From the NCBI GenBank assembly GCA_025331125.1, contig JAOALB010000062.1, forward strand, positions 62,001-126,000: DNA of 64,000 nt, written 5' to 3'. The first letter of the stretch is position 1; each line of letters starts with the position of its first letter. A program made the translations under genes and the position numbers. This DNA is from Mycogone perniciosa (Eukaryota; Ascomycota; Sordariomycetes; Hypocreales; Hypocreaceae). The notes beneath the pieces are model-generated. The model was not told the DNA's origin, did no database searches, and worked only from the letters and a program-made list of their open reading frames with translations. Positions 35,684-48,202 of the stretch are shown one piece after another.

Positions 35684-36519
35684 CCATACAAGGCGGCCAG
35701 CAAACAAAAAGACCCCTCACAGCGAGTGAGGCCTCTCCTCCTCTCTTCTTCTCCACGCCATAAGACGTCACTCAGCTGCGTGGTTCTCTACTCGTACGAG
35801 TGAGTGCCGTACAGAGCAGATGAGACTTGCTGGGCCTCTGATCCGCCGCAAAAAGAACGCATTTACCTGGGTAAGAAACCCCAGTTTCAAGGGTTAACGC
35901 CCCCGCCTCCGTTTGTGTAGTTTCCCGAATCTCGGTCTCTACTCGTAATGCCTCGCGAAGCTTACTCTCCCACCACCCACCACCCTCCTCCTCTTAATAC
36001 CAGTATCCTAACACTACCTGCTACTAGTAGCACATACTACTACTGCTTCTATACTAGCACTAGTAGTACTACTCCGCAAGTCAGACAGACTAGCTGCTAG
36101 CCACCACGCAAATCATCAGCATCCTGCCGGGCGCTCGTGGCAGACCCCACGGAGGGCCCGCCTGTTTCTACTGCTACTACTGCTACAAGCTCGCCTTTCC
36201 TCGTGGTCTCAGACTAGGGCCCGTTCGAACCCTCAGGGTTGAGCCTGTCGGAGCCGGGGGCTCTTCCTACTCCGTAAGGCTTGTGTCTGGCGGACACGTC
36301 AGGCCAATACCCCGGGGCTTGGCCTTGGACACAGCTACCATTCGTACCATTAGTCTGAAGGGTTACACCGCTCGGGTATTTCAACCTTGGGCTTGGGGCG
36401 TCCGGAGATCCGTCGTGGTTCGGCAAGGGGGTTTCCTGTCGCTTCACTGGCTGGGCCACTTTGCTGCTGCTGGCAGCCCTACGAGACGCGTTCCCACTCC
36501 CTCCTCTCCTAGTGACGTG

Positions 36520-39500
36520 ATGGGGTCGGGCCTGCTGCCGGTACCTGACTCTCCAGAGTCAACATCTGCATCTGAACATGACCATCTGGGGGATGAGGCT
36601 AGTAACATTGAGGAATGGCCCCAATCAGCCGATGTGGACACTGCGCCGCCTTCTCAAGGTGTGCTTGATAATATCAAGGAGACGTTGTCCACTGCTGCCC
36701 AAGATGCCATTTCCTCGGGAGCCCAGGCATCTGCGCCTGGTGATGATGGAGAGTGCGATAGCGACAGCTCCCAGGCCGGCGTCATGAGTTCCAGAGCCTA
36801 CCAGCTGGAGATGCTCGATCAGAGTCTCAAGCAAAATGTCATTGTTGCTGTATGTTCAGTCAATTACAATCCCTGACCAATCAATCCCTGCAGCATGTCC
36901 GTTAACCAGAATGGTGTGATTAGATGGATACCGGGAGCGGTAAAACCCAGGTGTAAGTTGCGCATCCCATTCCGCTGCACAGGCAAATAAACAGACCCCT
37001 CTTTCCAACGCGAATGGCTCTGACCAGGCTCTACTATCAGAGCTGTTCTTCGAATCAAGGTGGAATTAGAAAGATGTTCTCCGGAAAAGGTAACTGACTC
37101 CCAACCACCGATACCTGCCGAGGACTATGCTGACAACTTCCAGATGATATGGTTTCTTGCGCCAACCATCTCACTATGCACCCAACAGTTCGAAGTCATC
37201 AAGCTTCAGGTACCCGCCGCCTCGATGAGGCTGCTAACGGGTAACCATGACCTCGGTACATGGAACGCAACAATCTGGGAAACCATACTCTCGGAAGTCC
37301 GCATAGCTGTCTCGACACCCCAAGTCTTACTAGAGGCCCTAAATCATGGCTATGTCAACATGGGTCAACTGGCCCTCATTGTCTTCGATGAAGGTATTGT
37401 TCAATACATAGGATAGATCGTTGGCCAAGTCGAGCCACTGACTTTGTTGCCTCTTATAGTCCACAACTGCATCGGCAAGAATCCAGGAGGAAAAGTTATG
37501 ACCAACCACTATCACCCGAGGAGACTTAATGGCGAGAGTGTCCCGTTCATCTTGGGCCTAACAGCAACTCCGAGCATCCGGTCCAGCGTCAAGGAACTTA
37601 AATCCCTGGAGACAGTAATGGACGCCAAGTCTATTTCGCCAACCCTTCATCGCGACGAGCTCCTCAAATGCGTTAAGAAGCCTCTGATATCACATGCCAT
37701 ATACACCTCCCGGTGTTATTACTCCACCCCCACGATGCAGTCACTACAGAAAGTCATTGTAAACATGGATATTAGAGAAGATCCGTACATCCTGAGCTTA
37801 AGAGCCGACCCGACAGAGAGAAACAAGCGGGCGTTGATAAAAGCGGTTGAAAAGTATGATACGTATTCGCAAAACCAGATGAAAGGAGTCGATTCTCGGG
37901 CCACGGAAATATGTCGCCAACTTGGACCATGGGCAGCCGACTTGTACATTTGGAAAGTCATCACAACTTACTTCAATAAGGTGAACTCAAGCGGCGACTT
38001 CTTTAACCAGTGGATGGATGCGGAGAAGAAATATCTCGCCGACACCCTGCGCCAGGTCTCGTTCGAACGTCCTCCCGATACACCACAGCACCCGTACGAT
38101 ATATCTGACAAGGTCAATTTGCTCCTACAAGAATTGTTGTCAGCTGAGGAAGCCGTTGTCGGAATCATCTTCGTCAAGGACCGGGCTACGGTGACCATGC
38201 TTTACGAGCTCCTGCGCGCGAATCCCCGGATCATGCAAAGATATCACGTTGGTACGATGGCTGGAACATCCAACCATTCAAGCAGGCGAAAAGCTATTTA
38301 CGAGTTCATGGGGGACGCAGACTTAAAATCGTTGCAGAACTTTCGCTCCGGAAAAGTTAATCTCCTTGTGGCTACTTCTGTTTTGGAGGAAGGAATCGAC
38401 GTTCCCGCTTGCAACCTGGTTATCTGCTTTGATAGTCCATCAACACCAAAGGCGTTCATCCAGCGTCGTGGAAGAGCAAGGATGAAGGACTCAAGGCTGG
38501 TACTCTTCATCGAGAAGTCGAGCGCGATCCTAAAACAATGGGAGATTCTGGAGGAGGAGATGAAGAAGCTGTATGAAGAACAGGAAAGAGAATTCCACAG
38601 GCTTGAGAAGGTGGAAGAATCCGAGGACACTAGCAATGCTTGCTTCATCGTGCAATCCACCGGCGCAAGGCTTGATTTCGACAATGCCAAGCATCACCTA
38701 GAGCATTTCTGTCGAGTCTTGTCGCAGGGGGAATATGTGGATAGCCGGCCGGACTATATCGTGCGTCGAGATTCGGATTCATACACTCCGGAATTGAGTG
38801 CCACCGTTTTGCTGCCTTCTTTCGTGCCGGCAGACCTGCGGCGCGCCGACAGTGCATCCGTCTGGGCATCCGAAAAGAATGCCACAAAGGATGCGGCATT
38901 CCAAGCCTATGTGGCCCTGTACAAAGCCGGCCTTATCAACGAAAATTTGCTGCCTTTCAAGTTCGAGGAGATTCCTGGAGTCGAGGCTCGGGCAGCAGAG
39001 GTAGCTGTTGAAGCGCCTCTCCAACCTTGGCACCAGGCTGCCAGAGCATGGAAGGAGACAGGGGACAAATGGCTGTATTCGATGGATGGCTATGATGAAC
39101 ATGGCCAGCTTATGGGAAATTATGATATCCTGCTTCCTGTGTGGCTTAACCAACCCCGACCTATTCAGATGTTCCTTGACCGCGACCACAGATGGGAACT
39201 TCGGATTAGCTCGGGAAGACCAGTGCCGCATGCTCAAGTGGCATTCATGCCTGATCATACTTCGACGCTTCTTGCGCTTCATTTTGCTCACCGATGGAAA
39301 CTTGAGGAGAGGGAGCATGTCATACGAGTGATGACCAAGAATGCGGCAATCTCCATGAATCAAATTGGCAGCGCAAAATTCAGCCCCTGGGATGAAGAGG
39401 TTAAGCAGGGGCAGTATCTAATCAGGGACACTTCGCATACGCCGTTCTTATACCAAGACATCATTCAATCAAAACCACCATCCGAAAAGGTCCAGAATGT

Positions 39501-41222
39501 CTTCTACGAGTACGAGAAGGCTCCCGTCGACGTTCCTTATCTTGTCCTCACGAAATGGACCCGCAGATCCGACTTCCTTCATCGCTTACATGGAGATCCC
39601 AGCAAAGATCAGGTCACCACCAAGCCCTACTCGCGTGTCTTGCCTCTGCCTTGGGCCACAGTGGACAGCATACAAGTGAGGCACGCGCAGTGCGGCATGT
39701 TCATACCCAGCATCATCCACGAAATTGAGGTCATGCTTGTGGCTAAGCAACTGGCTATGACGCTCCTTGAGCCTGTTGAGATTTACGACTTGGATTTGGT
39801 GAGGGAGGCCATCAGCTCGCGAAGCGCGGCCGAGCCGGTTCATTATGAAAGGCTCGAGTTCCTTGGGGACTCGATCCTCAAATTTTGCTCCTCTGTACAG
39901 GCCTCTGCGCAAAGTGAGTTCCTCATAATGTCTAGCCACAACCCCAGTTTCAAATACTAACAGGTATTTTAGATCCGGACTGGCCCGAAGGCTATCTTTC
40001 ATTCTTTAGAGATCGATTAATTTCAAATTCTCGACTCTCCCGAGCAGCAATGGAGAATGGATTGCCCAAATTTATTCTCACCAAGCCTTTCACCGGCCAG
40101 AAATGGCGTCCGCTGTATTTGGATGACATACTACAGAACGAGAATAGCCCATCGCGGCCGGAAAGGAAGCTATCTACCAAGGTTCTCGCCGACGTCGTGG
40201 AGGCCTTGATTGGCGCGTCCTACATTGATGGTGGTCTCCCCAAGGCTTTGAAATGCATATCTCTATTCCTCGATGATTGCGACTGGCAAGGCATAGACTC
40301 AAGTCGGGAATTCCTCTTTAATATGGCGTCTGCTGAGCCTCTCCCGCCGGTCCTCGCGCCGCTGGAGGAGCTCATCGGGTACACATTCCGGAAAAAGTCC
40401 CTGCTGACAGAAGCCATGACACATGCCTCATACGTGGCCGATACAGGCAAGCGATCCCTTGAACGACTCGAATTCCTCGGTGACGCGGTCCTGGATAACA
40501 TCATTGTTACGAAGATCTTTGATGTGGAACCCACACTGCCCCATGATAAGATGCATACGCTGAAGACAGCCATGGTCAATGGCGACTTTATTGCGTTTGT
40601 GACTATGGAGCATAGTCTCCGCTGGACTGAGGCCGTTGTGACAGATGATGGCGACGTCACGACTGATGACATATACTTGTACTTGTGGAAGTGTATGCGC
40701 CATGCTTCCCTATCCATTGGTATTGAGCAAAAGGAAACGATGAAACGGCATGAGGCTATGAGAGATGATATCCTGGAAATGATGTGGCACGGGAACCATT
40801 ACCCCTGGGCTCTCCTCGCGCACTTGCAGCCTAAAAAGTTCTACTCTGACCTTTTCGAGGCATTGCTCGGCGCAGTATGGGTTGATTCAGGCTCGATGGC
40901 GGAATGTGCGGCGCTCGTTGCAAGATTCGGTATTATGGACTATTTGGATCGCATTTTGCGTGATGGAGTGCATGTTCAGCATCCCAAGGAGGAGCTAGGC
41001 AAGTGGGCGGTTACAGAGCAGGTGACCTATGGCATTGATGTGCGGGGGGGTCCTTCGGGAGAGAGGGAGTATCTATGTAAGGTATTTGTCGGCAAGAGGA
41101 TGGTTGCAGAAGTCGATGGGGGTATCAGTCGCGAGGAGGTGAAGACGAAGGCTGCAACGGAAGCGTTGAGGGTTATGGCGGAGGAGAGACATAATGGAGG
41201 GTGTGTAGTGGCTCGGGATTGA
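36520..41222 (+). CDS. dcl2: Dicer-like protein 2
   Basis: RNase III that cuts double-stranded RNA into small RNAs for RNA silencing; in fungi the DCL2 branch is the main antiviral and transposon-defence Dicer. Six exons (36520-36849, 36924-36952, 37041-37089, 37144-37393, 37460-39913, 39973-41222) give 1453 residues, all GT-AG and in frame. The N-terminal helicase has Walker A MDTGSGKT at residues ~111-118, WFLAPTISLCTQQ, a DEVH box built across an intron (family more often DEAH/DECH), and LGLTATPS; the C-terminal helicase has ATSVLEEGIDVPACNLV and QRRGRARM. A Dicer dimerisation domain follows (near residues 640-730). RNase IIIa has HYERLEFLGDSILK and LADVVEALIGASYIDGG; RNase IIIb has LERLEFLGDAVLD and YSDLFEALLGAVWVDSG. 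A weak dsRNA-binding region ends the protein. The frame is open further up to ATG 36283; 36520 is my choice because the upstream stretch is low in family-like sequence. Confidence 0.95.
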
Positions 41223-41426
41223 ATTCGGGCGTTTTCGAGTAATGTATAGGAAAGGGAAATAGGGGAATGGTTGAAATGGAAGCGTTAGGTTGGTGATGGA
41301 TACCCATATGAGACGAACGAATCCTAGTGGTTATGACGGACGAGGATTGCATGGTTGATTCCCTGGTTATGAAGGTCGGGTTGGCAATCTATTCAAGATG
41401 ACGGTCTCTCATCAATCGCTCTTCAA

Positions 41427-42336
41427 TTATTCGTGCTTGTTCAACTCTTCCAATATCTCATCCACCATCCATCCCAGCAAAGCATCTATATCTCCATCCA
41501 CCACCTTTCCCTCAAACGCTTTAATCCCCTCCCTCTCCAACACATCCCTCTTAAACTCCCCCTCCACATCACCTCCTTCAAATATCCACGCATGATCCTC
41601 TACATAATTCGGCCACACGATTTTATCCACATAGCCTGGTGGATCGGCCCAGAAGCCTTCCAGGGTGACATACCCATCCCTCGCCTCACGACGGGCCTTG
41701 GCGCGTGCGTAAGAAGCGCGCAGGAAGAGCTTCAAGTCAAGATGAGGTTGGATAGCAGCCATGGATGGCGGGTAGAGTAAGAACCCGTCAAGTAAGCAGA
41801 TGCGGCGGCTAGAGTGAAGAGGGTGCGAGGGGGGGAGGAGGGATGAGACTTTGGATTTGAGGGCGGTGATGGTGGAGGGGGAGACGGGGCATTGACCGAC
41901 GGAGTTTTGATCCTCTTTGGAGTCGAGGGTTGGCTGTTTTATTGTTAGTCTTTGGCTTTTTTTGGTTGAAATAGGGGGTAAGGGGGAGGGTAGATATACG
42001 GGAAAAGAGGCGTGTTCACGGATGTATGAGAGAGCATCAGCCATGGCGGGGATATCGAGGGCTTGGGCACAGTCCCAGTCTAAAAGGCCATTTTTGGTAG
42101 GGAGTCTGAGATGATGCGGTTAGAGCTGATTAAGAAAATAAATCGCATGTATGAAAAATGATTTATGGTGTTGATGGACTCTTTACTTACTCGTTCTCGG
42201 GCCTATAAAAGTCATCTTCGTGGAGGATAAAGGTGTTTGGGAAGATGTCCCGGATAAGACGGGAGAGAGTTGTCTTGCCGCTTGAGGAGCAGCCGGATAT
42301 GGCCACGATGAGGGCTTTTGGTTTTTTATCTCCCAT
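41427..42336 (-). CDS. NRK1: Nicotinamide riboside kinase
   Basis: Phosphorylates nicotinamide riboside to NMN for NAD salvage. Exons 42336-42191 and 42105-41427 give 274 residues (donor GTAAGT, acceptor TCTCAG). The P-loop is visible as AISGCSSSGKTTLSRLIRDI near the start, followed by FILHEDDFYRPE and, across the splice junction, LPTKNGLLDWDCAQALD. Later motifs RRICLLDGFLLYPP, FLRASYARAKARREAR and WPNYVEDHAWIFEGGD fit the fungal Nrk1 family. Length is slightly above yeast Nrk1 (240), due to a Ser/Pro-rich linker. Divergent from PTH2. Confidence 0.93.
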
Positions 42337-42671
42337 AATTATGGATGGAGATGTCAAGGGCCAATTGAGGCTCAGAACTTACTTGAGAATTGTAAGAGGA
42401 AGAAAGTGAGTGAGTGAGCGAGTGAGATTCAGGGAATACTGCCCCTCCCCCTCTATCGTTATCGGGCGCTATAATGGCCCTATCGCTCGTGGGTTTTTAG
42501 CGGCTAAGAGTGGGGCAGCTATAGCCTTGCGCACTGTAAACGGTTTCCAACATCTAGGCATCTCCAACTCCAAATATCCATCTCTAGGCATTGCAGCTTC
42601 ACCTTCTCCGCGCCTCAACATCCCTACCAAAGCGCTATAGCAATAGAAACCTTCAAGAAACACCATCCGCC
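42337..42671. promoter_or_regulatory. Divergent promoter NRK1 / PTH2
   Basis: 335 bp between the two start codons must carry both promoters. A GAGTGAGTGAGCGAGTGAG-like tract lies at about 42406-42427 on the NRK1 side. No TATA box stands out. Confidence 0.45.
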
Positions 42672-43399
42672 ATGGCCTCCGATCAGGGCACCCAAACGGG
42701 CATCATAATCACCACCGCTCTCGTCACCCTCGTCACAGGCTATGTGTTTGGCATCTTCACCACCCGCGGGTACCTCATCTCTCCCTCCTTGACCGAAGAG
42801 CGGCGGCGCAATCGAACCGATCCCATGGAGAGCGAGGAGAGCGACATCGATGAGGACGATACCATACTAGATCATGCGCCGAATTGGGCCAATGGCGAGG
42901 AGGCGGATCGGAGGCAGGGACTGAAGTTTGCACAACAGCAGAAGAAGCAGCCTGTGGTGGATAGCAACGAGGAGTGCAAGTTGGTGTTGGTAGTAAGAAC
43001 GGATTTAGGCATGACAAAAGGTTCGTTCTCATCTCCTCCTCTTCCCTTATGCTGTCTCCTGATACTGACTCTGCATCTTTAGGCAAAATCGCCGCCCAAT
43101 GCTCCCACGCCACCCTCGCATGCTACAAGACGCTCTCCCGTGCCGACGCCTCCTCGCCCGAGCGCAAGATCCTCTCCCGGTGGGAGCGCTACGGCCAGGC
43201 TAAGATTGCAGTGCAGATCAAGGGCCAGGACGAGCTGCTGGAGCTGCGGAAGAAAGCCCGCGCGCTGGGCCTGACGGCTGAGGTGATCCAGGATGCGGGC
43301 CGGACACAGATTGAGGCGGGGAGTATGACTGTGTTGGGGGTGGGACCGGCGCCGAAGAGTTTGGTGGATCAGATTACGGGGCATTTAAAGTTGTTGTAG
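42672..43399 (+). CDS. PTH2: Peptidyl-tRNA hydrolase 2
   Basis: Releases tRNA from stalled peptidyl-tRNAs. Two exons, 42672-43020 and 43083-43399, give 221 residues, with donor GTTCGT and acceptor CTTTAG. An N-terminal membrane-like segment (IIITTALVTLVTGYVFGIF) and an acidic linker precede the catalytic domain, whose motifs are clear: KLVLVVRTDLGMTKGKIAAQ, CSHATLACYKT, QIKGQDELLELRKKA, EVIQDAGRTQIEAGS and VLGVGPAP. The membrane segment suggests a mitochondrial outer membrane or ER location, as known for eukaryotic Pth2. Length matches yeast Pth2 (208). Confidence 0.94.
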
Positions 43400-43611
43400 T
43401 GAAATTGTTGAGTCGATGGCGTGTGGCGGCTGAATTAGATGCACGATGGCATCCTAGCATGGGTATGAACAGGAAAAGGGTCTAAAAAGGCGGCAAAAGA
43501 AGGTATAGAGAGTATCATGAATCATGAATCACGATATCAAGTGAGACCCAGCTTGAGACAGTATCAGGGTATTATGTGCAATTTGATATATGAGCCATCC
43601 ATATTTTATAT

Positions 43612-45319
43612 CTACTCCCTCTTGGCAAACCTCGACAACGCCGGCCCAAGATCCACCTCTGTCTCCTGGCGCTTCTTGTCGTTCTTCTTCTGCTGCTCCT
43701 TCCACAGCTCGTCCACTCGCAACCTCTTCTCGTCGATAATATTCTTCTTCCTCTGCTTCCTCAGATACTTGCTGAGCGCGCCATTCTTTCCTCTGGCCCT
43801 GTTGCGAATCTCCTCGGCGATATCCACGGGCTTTGCGTCCAGGTCCTTCTCTACCTTCTTCTGTGCATCGGATCGCAAATCCAGATGGCCGATGAAGTTG
43901 GGGTCTAGGGCAATCATTTCGGGCGACAACTTGTTCAGCAGAGACTTGACTTCTGATTCCTGTCGCTGCTTGGCTGTCTCGAATGGGTTGGCCTCGAAAG
44001 CGTCGAAGTTGGCTTCACCAGCTCCAGGGACGATGATTGAGGAGAATCCTCCGTCATGTCCTATGCCTAAAACATCTTCGAATGGACACCAGCGAACTCG
44101 CTCGATGTTCCTTCCCTCGCCGCCCCAGCCCATGTAGGGGGCCTTGACCTTCTCCTGAACCGCAGCGTTCTTGTCGAAAAGGCCCTTCCAGATGGTTGTC
44201 GAAGTGCCCCATCCAACGGCTGTGAGACCCGAGTCTGAAATAGCCACTGATGACGCCGGCCGGTGTGTGTAATAACTGTTCACCTCCTTGAACATACGAA
44301 TATCCCAGACGGCCATCTTCTGGTCTTGTCCTGTCGAGACCATGTATCGGCCCTCCCGATCAATGGCCATGGATCTCACGGGACCTCTGTGTGCCAGCAG
44401 TTTGACAAGGGGTTCTGATGAGTTGGGCGACCATAGAGTTACTGTGCCGTTTTGGTGTCCAACATGTACGATTGCGTTGTAGGGATTCAGGGCTGATGAG
44501 ACGGGTTGGCCTAATCTTGAGGGGATCTCGGCGACGATGTGACCTGTAGACGTGTCTTGGTATTTCAAAACGCCACCCATGTTCTGACCATGTTAGTCGT
44601 CCGTTATCACAGCAGACGGAAGCAGTACTTACTATTGTCGCAAGAAGGAAATGGTAGGGGAGGAACTCCATGTGCGTCACCTCGGTGTGTTTTTTCAAGC
44701 AATGCAGTTCGACTCCATTGCGATCATAGATATAGACGTATCTCTTCTGCGCCACCGCAAAGTATTGGTTGTTGTGCAGCCATCGAGCGTCGCGAACCGT
44801 CTCTCCCAATTGGATCTCGCATCCGAGCTTGCCTTCTCGCCAGTCCATGGTCGCGACATGGCCTTTCCGGCCTGTTATGAGGAGCTCTCGTCCGTTCCTT
44901 GTATAATCGCACACATACGGGCCCAGCTGTTCCAGCTTCAGCTCGAAGCGCTTCTTCGCAGTTTCTACAGCCACATTGGCTACGATCTCGTCTTGTCGGA
45001 CCTTGTAGGTTCGTTCCATCTCTCCTTCAGCCTCGAGGAAGCCGGCCGTGTTCTCGAGCAGGATTTCGGCATCCTTGACTTTGCTCGCGGCATCTTGATA
45101 CTTGGTTTCCAATTGCTTCAGGTTTCGTCGCAGCTTCCTGTCCTTGATGTGTTTGGTATCGATCTTCTTCCCTCGGCCGTAGGCTTTGTTGGCCTCTCTC
45201 AACCGTCGGATCTTTTCCCTCTCCTGGCGAGGAACGAGGTCGGTCCTCGTTTTCTCGACGACGATTGCGCCATTGTCGCGAACCTTTGTGACCGGCCGGT
45301 CAATTGTGTCGACCTCCAT
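43612..45319 (-). CDS. UTP7: U3 snoRNP-associated WD40 protein of the SSU processome
   Basis: Component of the 90S pre-ribosome needed for 18S rRNA maturation in the nucleolus (WDR46 in animals). Exons 45319-44633 and 44583-43612 give 552 residues. The basic N-terminus has the family block KIDTKHIKDRKLRRNLKQLE. WD-type blades are visible: RELLITGRKGHVATMDWREG, VRDARWLHNNQYFAVAQKRY, NAIVHVGHQNGTVTLWSPNS, MAIDREGRYMVSTGQDQKMA, and the C-terminal family signature VRWCPFEDVLGIGHDGGFSS followed by IVPGAGEANFDAFEANPFET. The lysine-rich tail is typical. It is head-to-head with TSR1, another small-subunit biogenesis factor. Confidence 0.95.
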
Positions 45320-45690
45320 AGTGAGAGGGAATCTTCGCGTTGTCGCTGGTGCTGTTGCTGGACAGTTCTGAGTTCTTAGTTCTTAGCGAAGGCGCAGACA
45401 AAATTTCCACCGCCTAGAAATCTTGCATCCTATCGCAGCGCCGCCATTGGCAGGCCTTGGGTCCACTAAAACTTATCGATAACGTGCCACAACGAAAAAA
45501 AATCTCGATAACCACAACCCCACCATCATTGATTGATTGTTTCGCAAGCGACTCTGCATCGTCCCGCATTGCGCAGCCAGTGAGAATACCCAAAGGCTCG
45601 AGGCAGAAGGGTGATTGTCTTTCTCTTCTGGTTGGCGCATACAAACTGGCTTCGTTACCCTTTCGATTCAAGGCTGGTGGCGACGCAAAA
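45320..45690. promoter_or_regulatory. Divergent promoter UTP7 / TSR1
   Basis: A 371-bp bidirectional promoter region between two ribosome biogenesis genes. It contains ACAAAATTTCC at about 45398, loosely like the yeast RRPE element, and two CGATAA sequences near 45478 and 45505. These matches are weak and only suggest co-regulation. Confidence 0.45.
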
Positions 45691-48202
45691 ATGTCTGCTG
45701 CCGTGGCTCACCACTCGCATCGGCCCACGACGAAAGTCACCCACAAGCCATTTAAATCCAAGGCGGCATCGAAACATGAGCTGAGAGACCGCGCGAAAGG
45801 TATAGCTTTAGCCTAAATATCCTCTTTTTTATAAAAAAAAATACAAATTATTGACCCCATTTCTTCCAGGTCGAGTCCCTGATGAAAAAGGATCGAGAAA
45901 GACCCCCCATCAGCAAGTCATGTCCAAATTCGACCGACGAAATCAGGCCAAACAGAATCGGATCTCGAAGCACAAGGAACACCTAAAGGAGACTTCGATA
46001 TTTTCAGGAAAGGATGGCGCACCGAGGGTTGTTGCGGTCGTTCCGTTGTGCGCCGATGGCGATGCGACAGCCGCAATTCAACGCCTCAATAGCAGTCTGG
46101 ATATCGAAGCCGAGGTGAAGGATAGCAATTTCCAAGTCCCTGTCGACCGCTTCAAGCAGAAGTTGCAATACGTCCCCCTCCAGCGGGATCTCAGCGCCTG
46201 TCTGGACGCTGCCCGGGTGGCCGACTTTGTGGTCGTGATCCTCTCGGCGACAGAGGAGGTTGATGAACTGGGAGAGTTGATCCTTCGGAGTGTGGAAAGC
46301 CAAGGCTTGTCAACCCTATTTACGCTTGTACAGGGTCTCGACAAGGTTGAACCAGCGAAGCAGAGACCAGGAGTCATGGGCTCATTAAAGTCTTTCATTA
46401 CCCATTTCCACCCCGAACAAGAGAAGCTCTTCAGCCTTGACAACAGGCAAGATTGCGCCAACTTGATGAGATCTCTGTGCAACACAACCCCCAAGGGTGT
46501 CCGGTGGAGGGAGGAAAGGAGTTGGATGTTGGCTGAGAACATCAAGTTTGCGTCTTCCGACTCGGACTCTACGGTAATTACTGGAGTAGTGCGAGGCAGG
46601 GGGCTCAAGGCAGACCGGTTGGTGCAAATCGGCGATTGGGGCACATACCAGATCGAGAAGATTGTTGCAGCGCCTTTACCAAAGCACATTAAAAAGAAGG
46701 GTGAAGAAACGACTGTTGAGGCTGAGGAAGAAAAGGTTCTGGAAGAGCCATCTGAGGATAAGGACGATTTGAACGAACTTGCCCCAGAGGATGTTATTAT
46801 GGACGCCGATGACGATGCTGCCATGTCAGTGGCACCCTCAGACAAGAGGGGCGTGCTGCTTGATGATCACCATTACTTCTCGGATGAGGAGAGGGAGAAG
46901 GAGGAGGCGAAGGCCGCCACAATGAGGCTGCCCAAGGGAACATCCAAATACCAATCAGCTTGGTATTTGGACGATGTTTCCGACTCCGGATCTGACGTGG
47001 AGGACATGGAAATGGACGAAGAAAACGAGGAGGAAGAGGAGATGCACCCCGAGGACGGTATGGAGGGCCTAGCTCAACCCGAACCCACAGAGATTGGTCA
47101 ATCAGAATATCCGCAATCTGAGATGATGGAGCCGGATGAGGAAGAGGACGCTGCACAGCTTGCACAATATCGGGCACGGAAGCGAGACGAGATCGAAGAC
47201 GATAGGGAGTTCCCTGATGAGATCGAGTTGCACCCCAATGTCCTTGCACGGGAGAGATTAGCCTGGTATCGAGGATTAAAGAGCCTCCGGACTAGTCCCT
47301 GGCAGGAAGACGAGGACCGAGCACATGAGCCGGAGGAATGGCGCCGTTTGCTTCGAATTCCAGATTTCCAAGCATCTCGATCACGAGCCACTCGAGAGGC
47401 TTTGGTGGGTGGTGTCGAACCAGGCACTCGTGTCCATGTTTACATCAAGGGCATTCCCCCCACCCTGGAGAAGTCTTACAACTCCAGCTCCCCGATTACA
47501 CTCTTCTCCCTCTTGAGACACGAGAACAAGAAAACTGCGATCAACTACTTGATCAACCTCAACTCCGACTATGGGTCATCCATCAAGTCGAAGGAGGAGC
47601 TGATTGTCCAGTGCGGACCCCGGCGCATGGTCGTCAAGCCTCTGTTCTCGCAGGCGGGTACAACACCCAACGATGTTCACAAATACTGCCGGTACTTGCA
47701 CCCGGGTCAGTCTGCCATTGCCACATTCATGGGCCCTGTGACTTGGGGTTCGGTACCCGTCCTGTTCTTTAAGCGGACGGTCTCCACTGAAACCCAGGAT
47801 GACGATGTACCGAATGCCGGCCTGTCACTCATCGCAACAGGCACAGCCCTGCCCCCATCGACGTCACGGGTCATCGCCAAGAGAGTCATCCTGACAGGCC
47901 ACCCTTACCACATCCACAAGAAGATTGTGACAGTACGATACATGTTCTTCAACCGCGAGGATGTTGAGTGGTTCAAGGCCATGCCTTTGTGGACCAAGCG
48001 CGGCCGAAGTGGCTTCATCAAGGAGCCCCTGGGCACGCACGGATATTTCAAGGCTACATTTGATGGCCGCATTAATCCGCAGGATGCGGTGGGCATCAGT
48101 CTCTACAAGAGAGTGTGGCCGAGGAATGCGGTTGCTGTTCAGGGATCTTTGTTAGAGAGCGGGCATGTGCAAGAAGTGGATGGGGATACAATGATGGAAT
48201 GA
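45691..48202 (+). CDS. TSR1: Ribosome biogenesis protein Tsr1 (40S maturation)
   Basis: GTPase-like factor without GTPase activity that guides late 40S assembly. Two exons, 45691-45799 and 45870-48202, give 813 residues (yeast 788). The start reads HHSHRPTTKVTHKPFKSKAA and continues, across the junction, into RVPDEKGSRKTPHQQVMSKF and RRNQAKQNR, the Bms1/Tsr1 N-terminal block. The central part is acidic. The C-terminal domain shows MVVKPLFSQAGTTPNDVHKY, CRYLHPGQSAIATFMGPVTW, KKIVTVRYMFFNREDVEWFK and GRSGFIKEPLGTHGYFKATF. The motifs and length leave little doubt. Confidence 0.96.

Larger units (their letters stand above)
32605..36519. other. 3.9-kb gene-free AT-rich stretch
   Basis: No gene, transposon open frame or long repeat was recognised between the PKS and Dicer-like 2. 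The stretch carries a high density of the TACGGAGTA motif (32699, 33199, 33208-region palindrome, 33440, 33533, 34107, 34607, 35425, 36268), a 16-bp imperfect triplet repeat at 34254-34301 and a GCGAG tandem at 35665-35683. Confidence 0.6.

Noticed and set aside
23000..36000. A full secondary-metabolite cluster around the PKS
   Set aside because: Neighbours are an RCC1 protein and Dicer-like 2; no P450, oxidoreductase, transporter or transcription factor recognised within the gap regions.
36205..36260. tRNA-like B-box sequence (GGTTCGAAC on the minus strand)
   Set aside because: No matching A box or acceptor stem at the right distance; no cloverleaf can be drawn.
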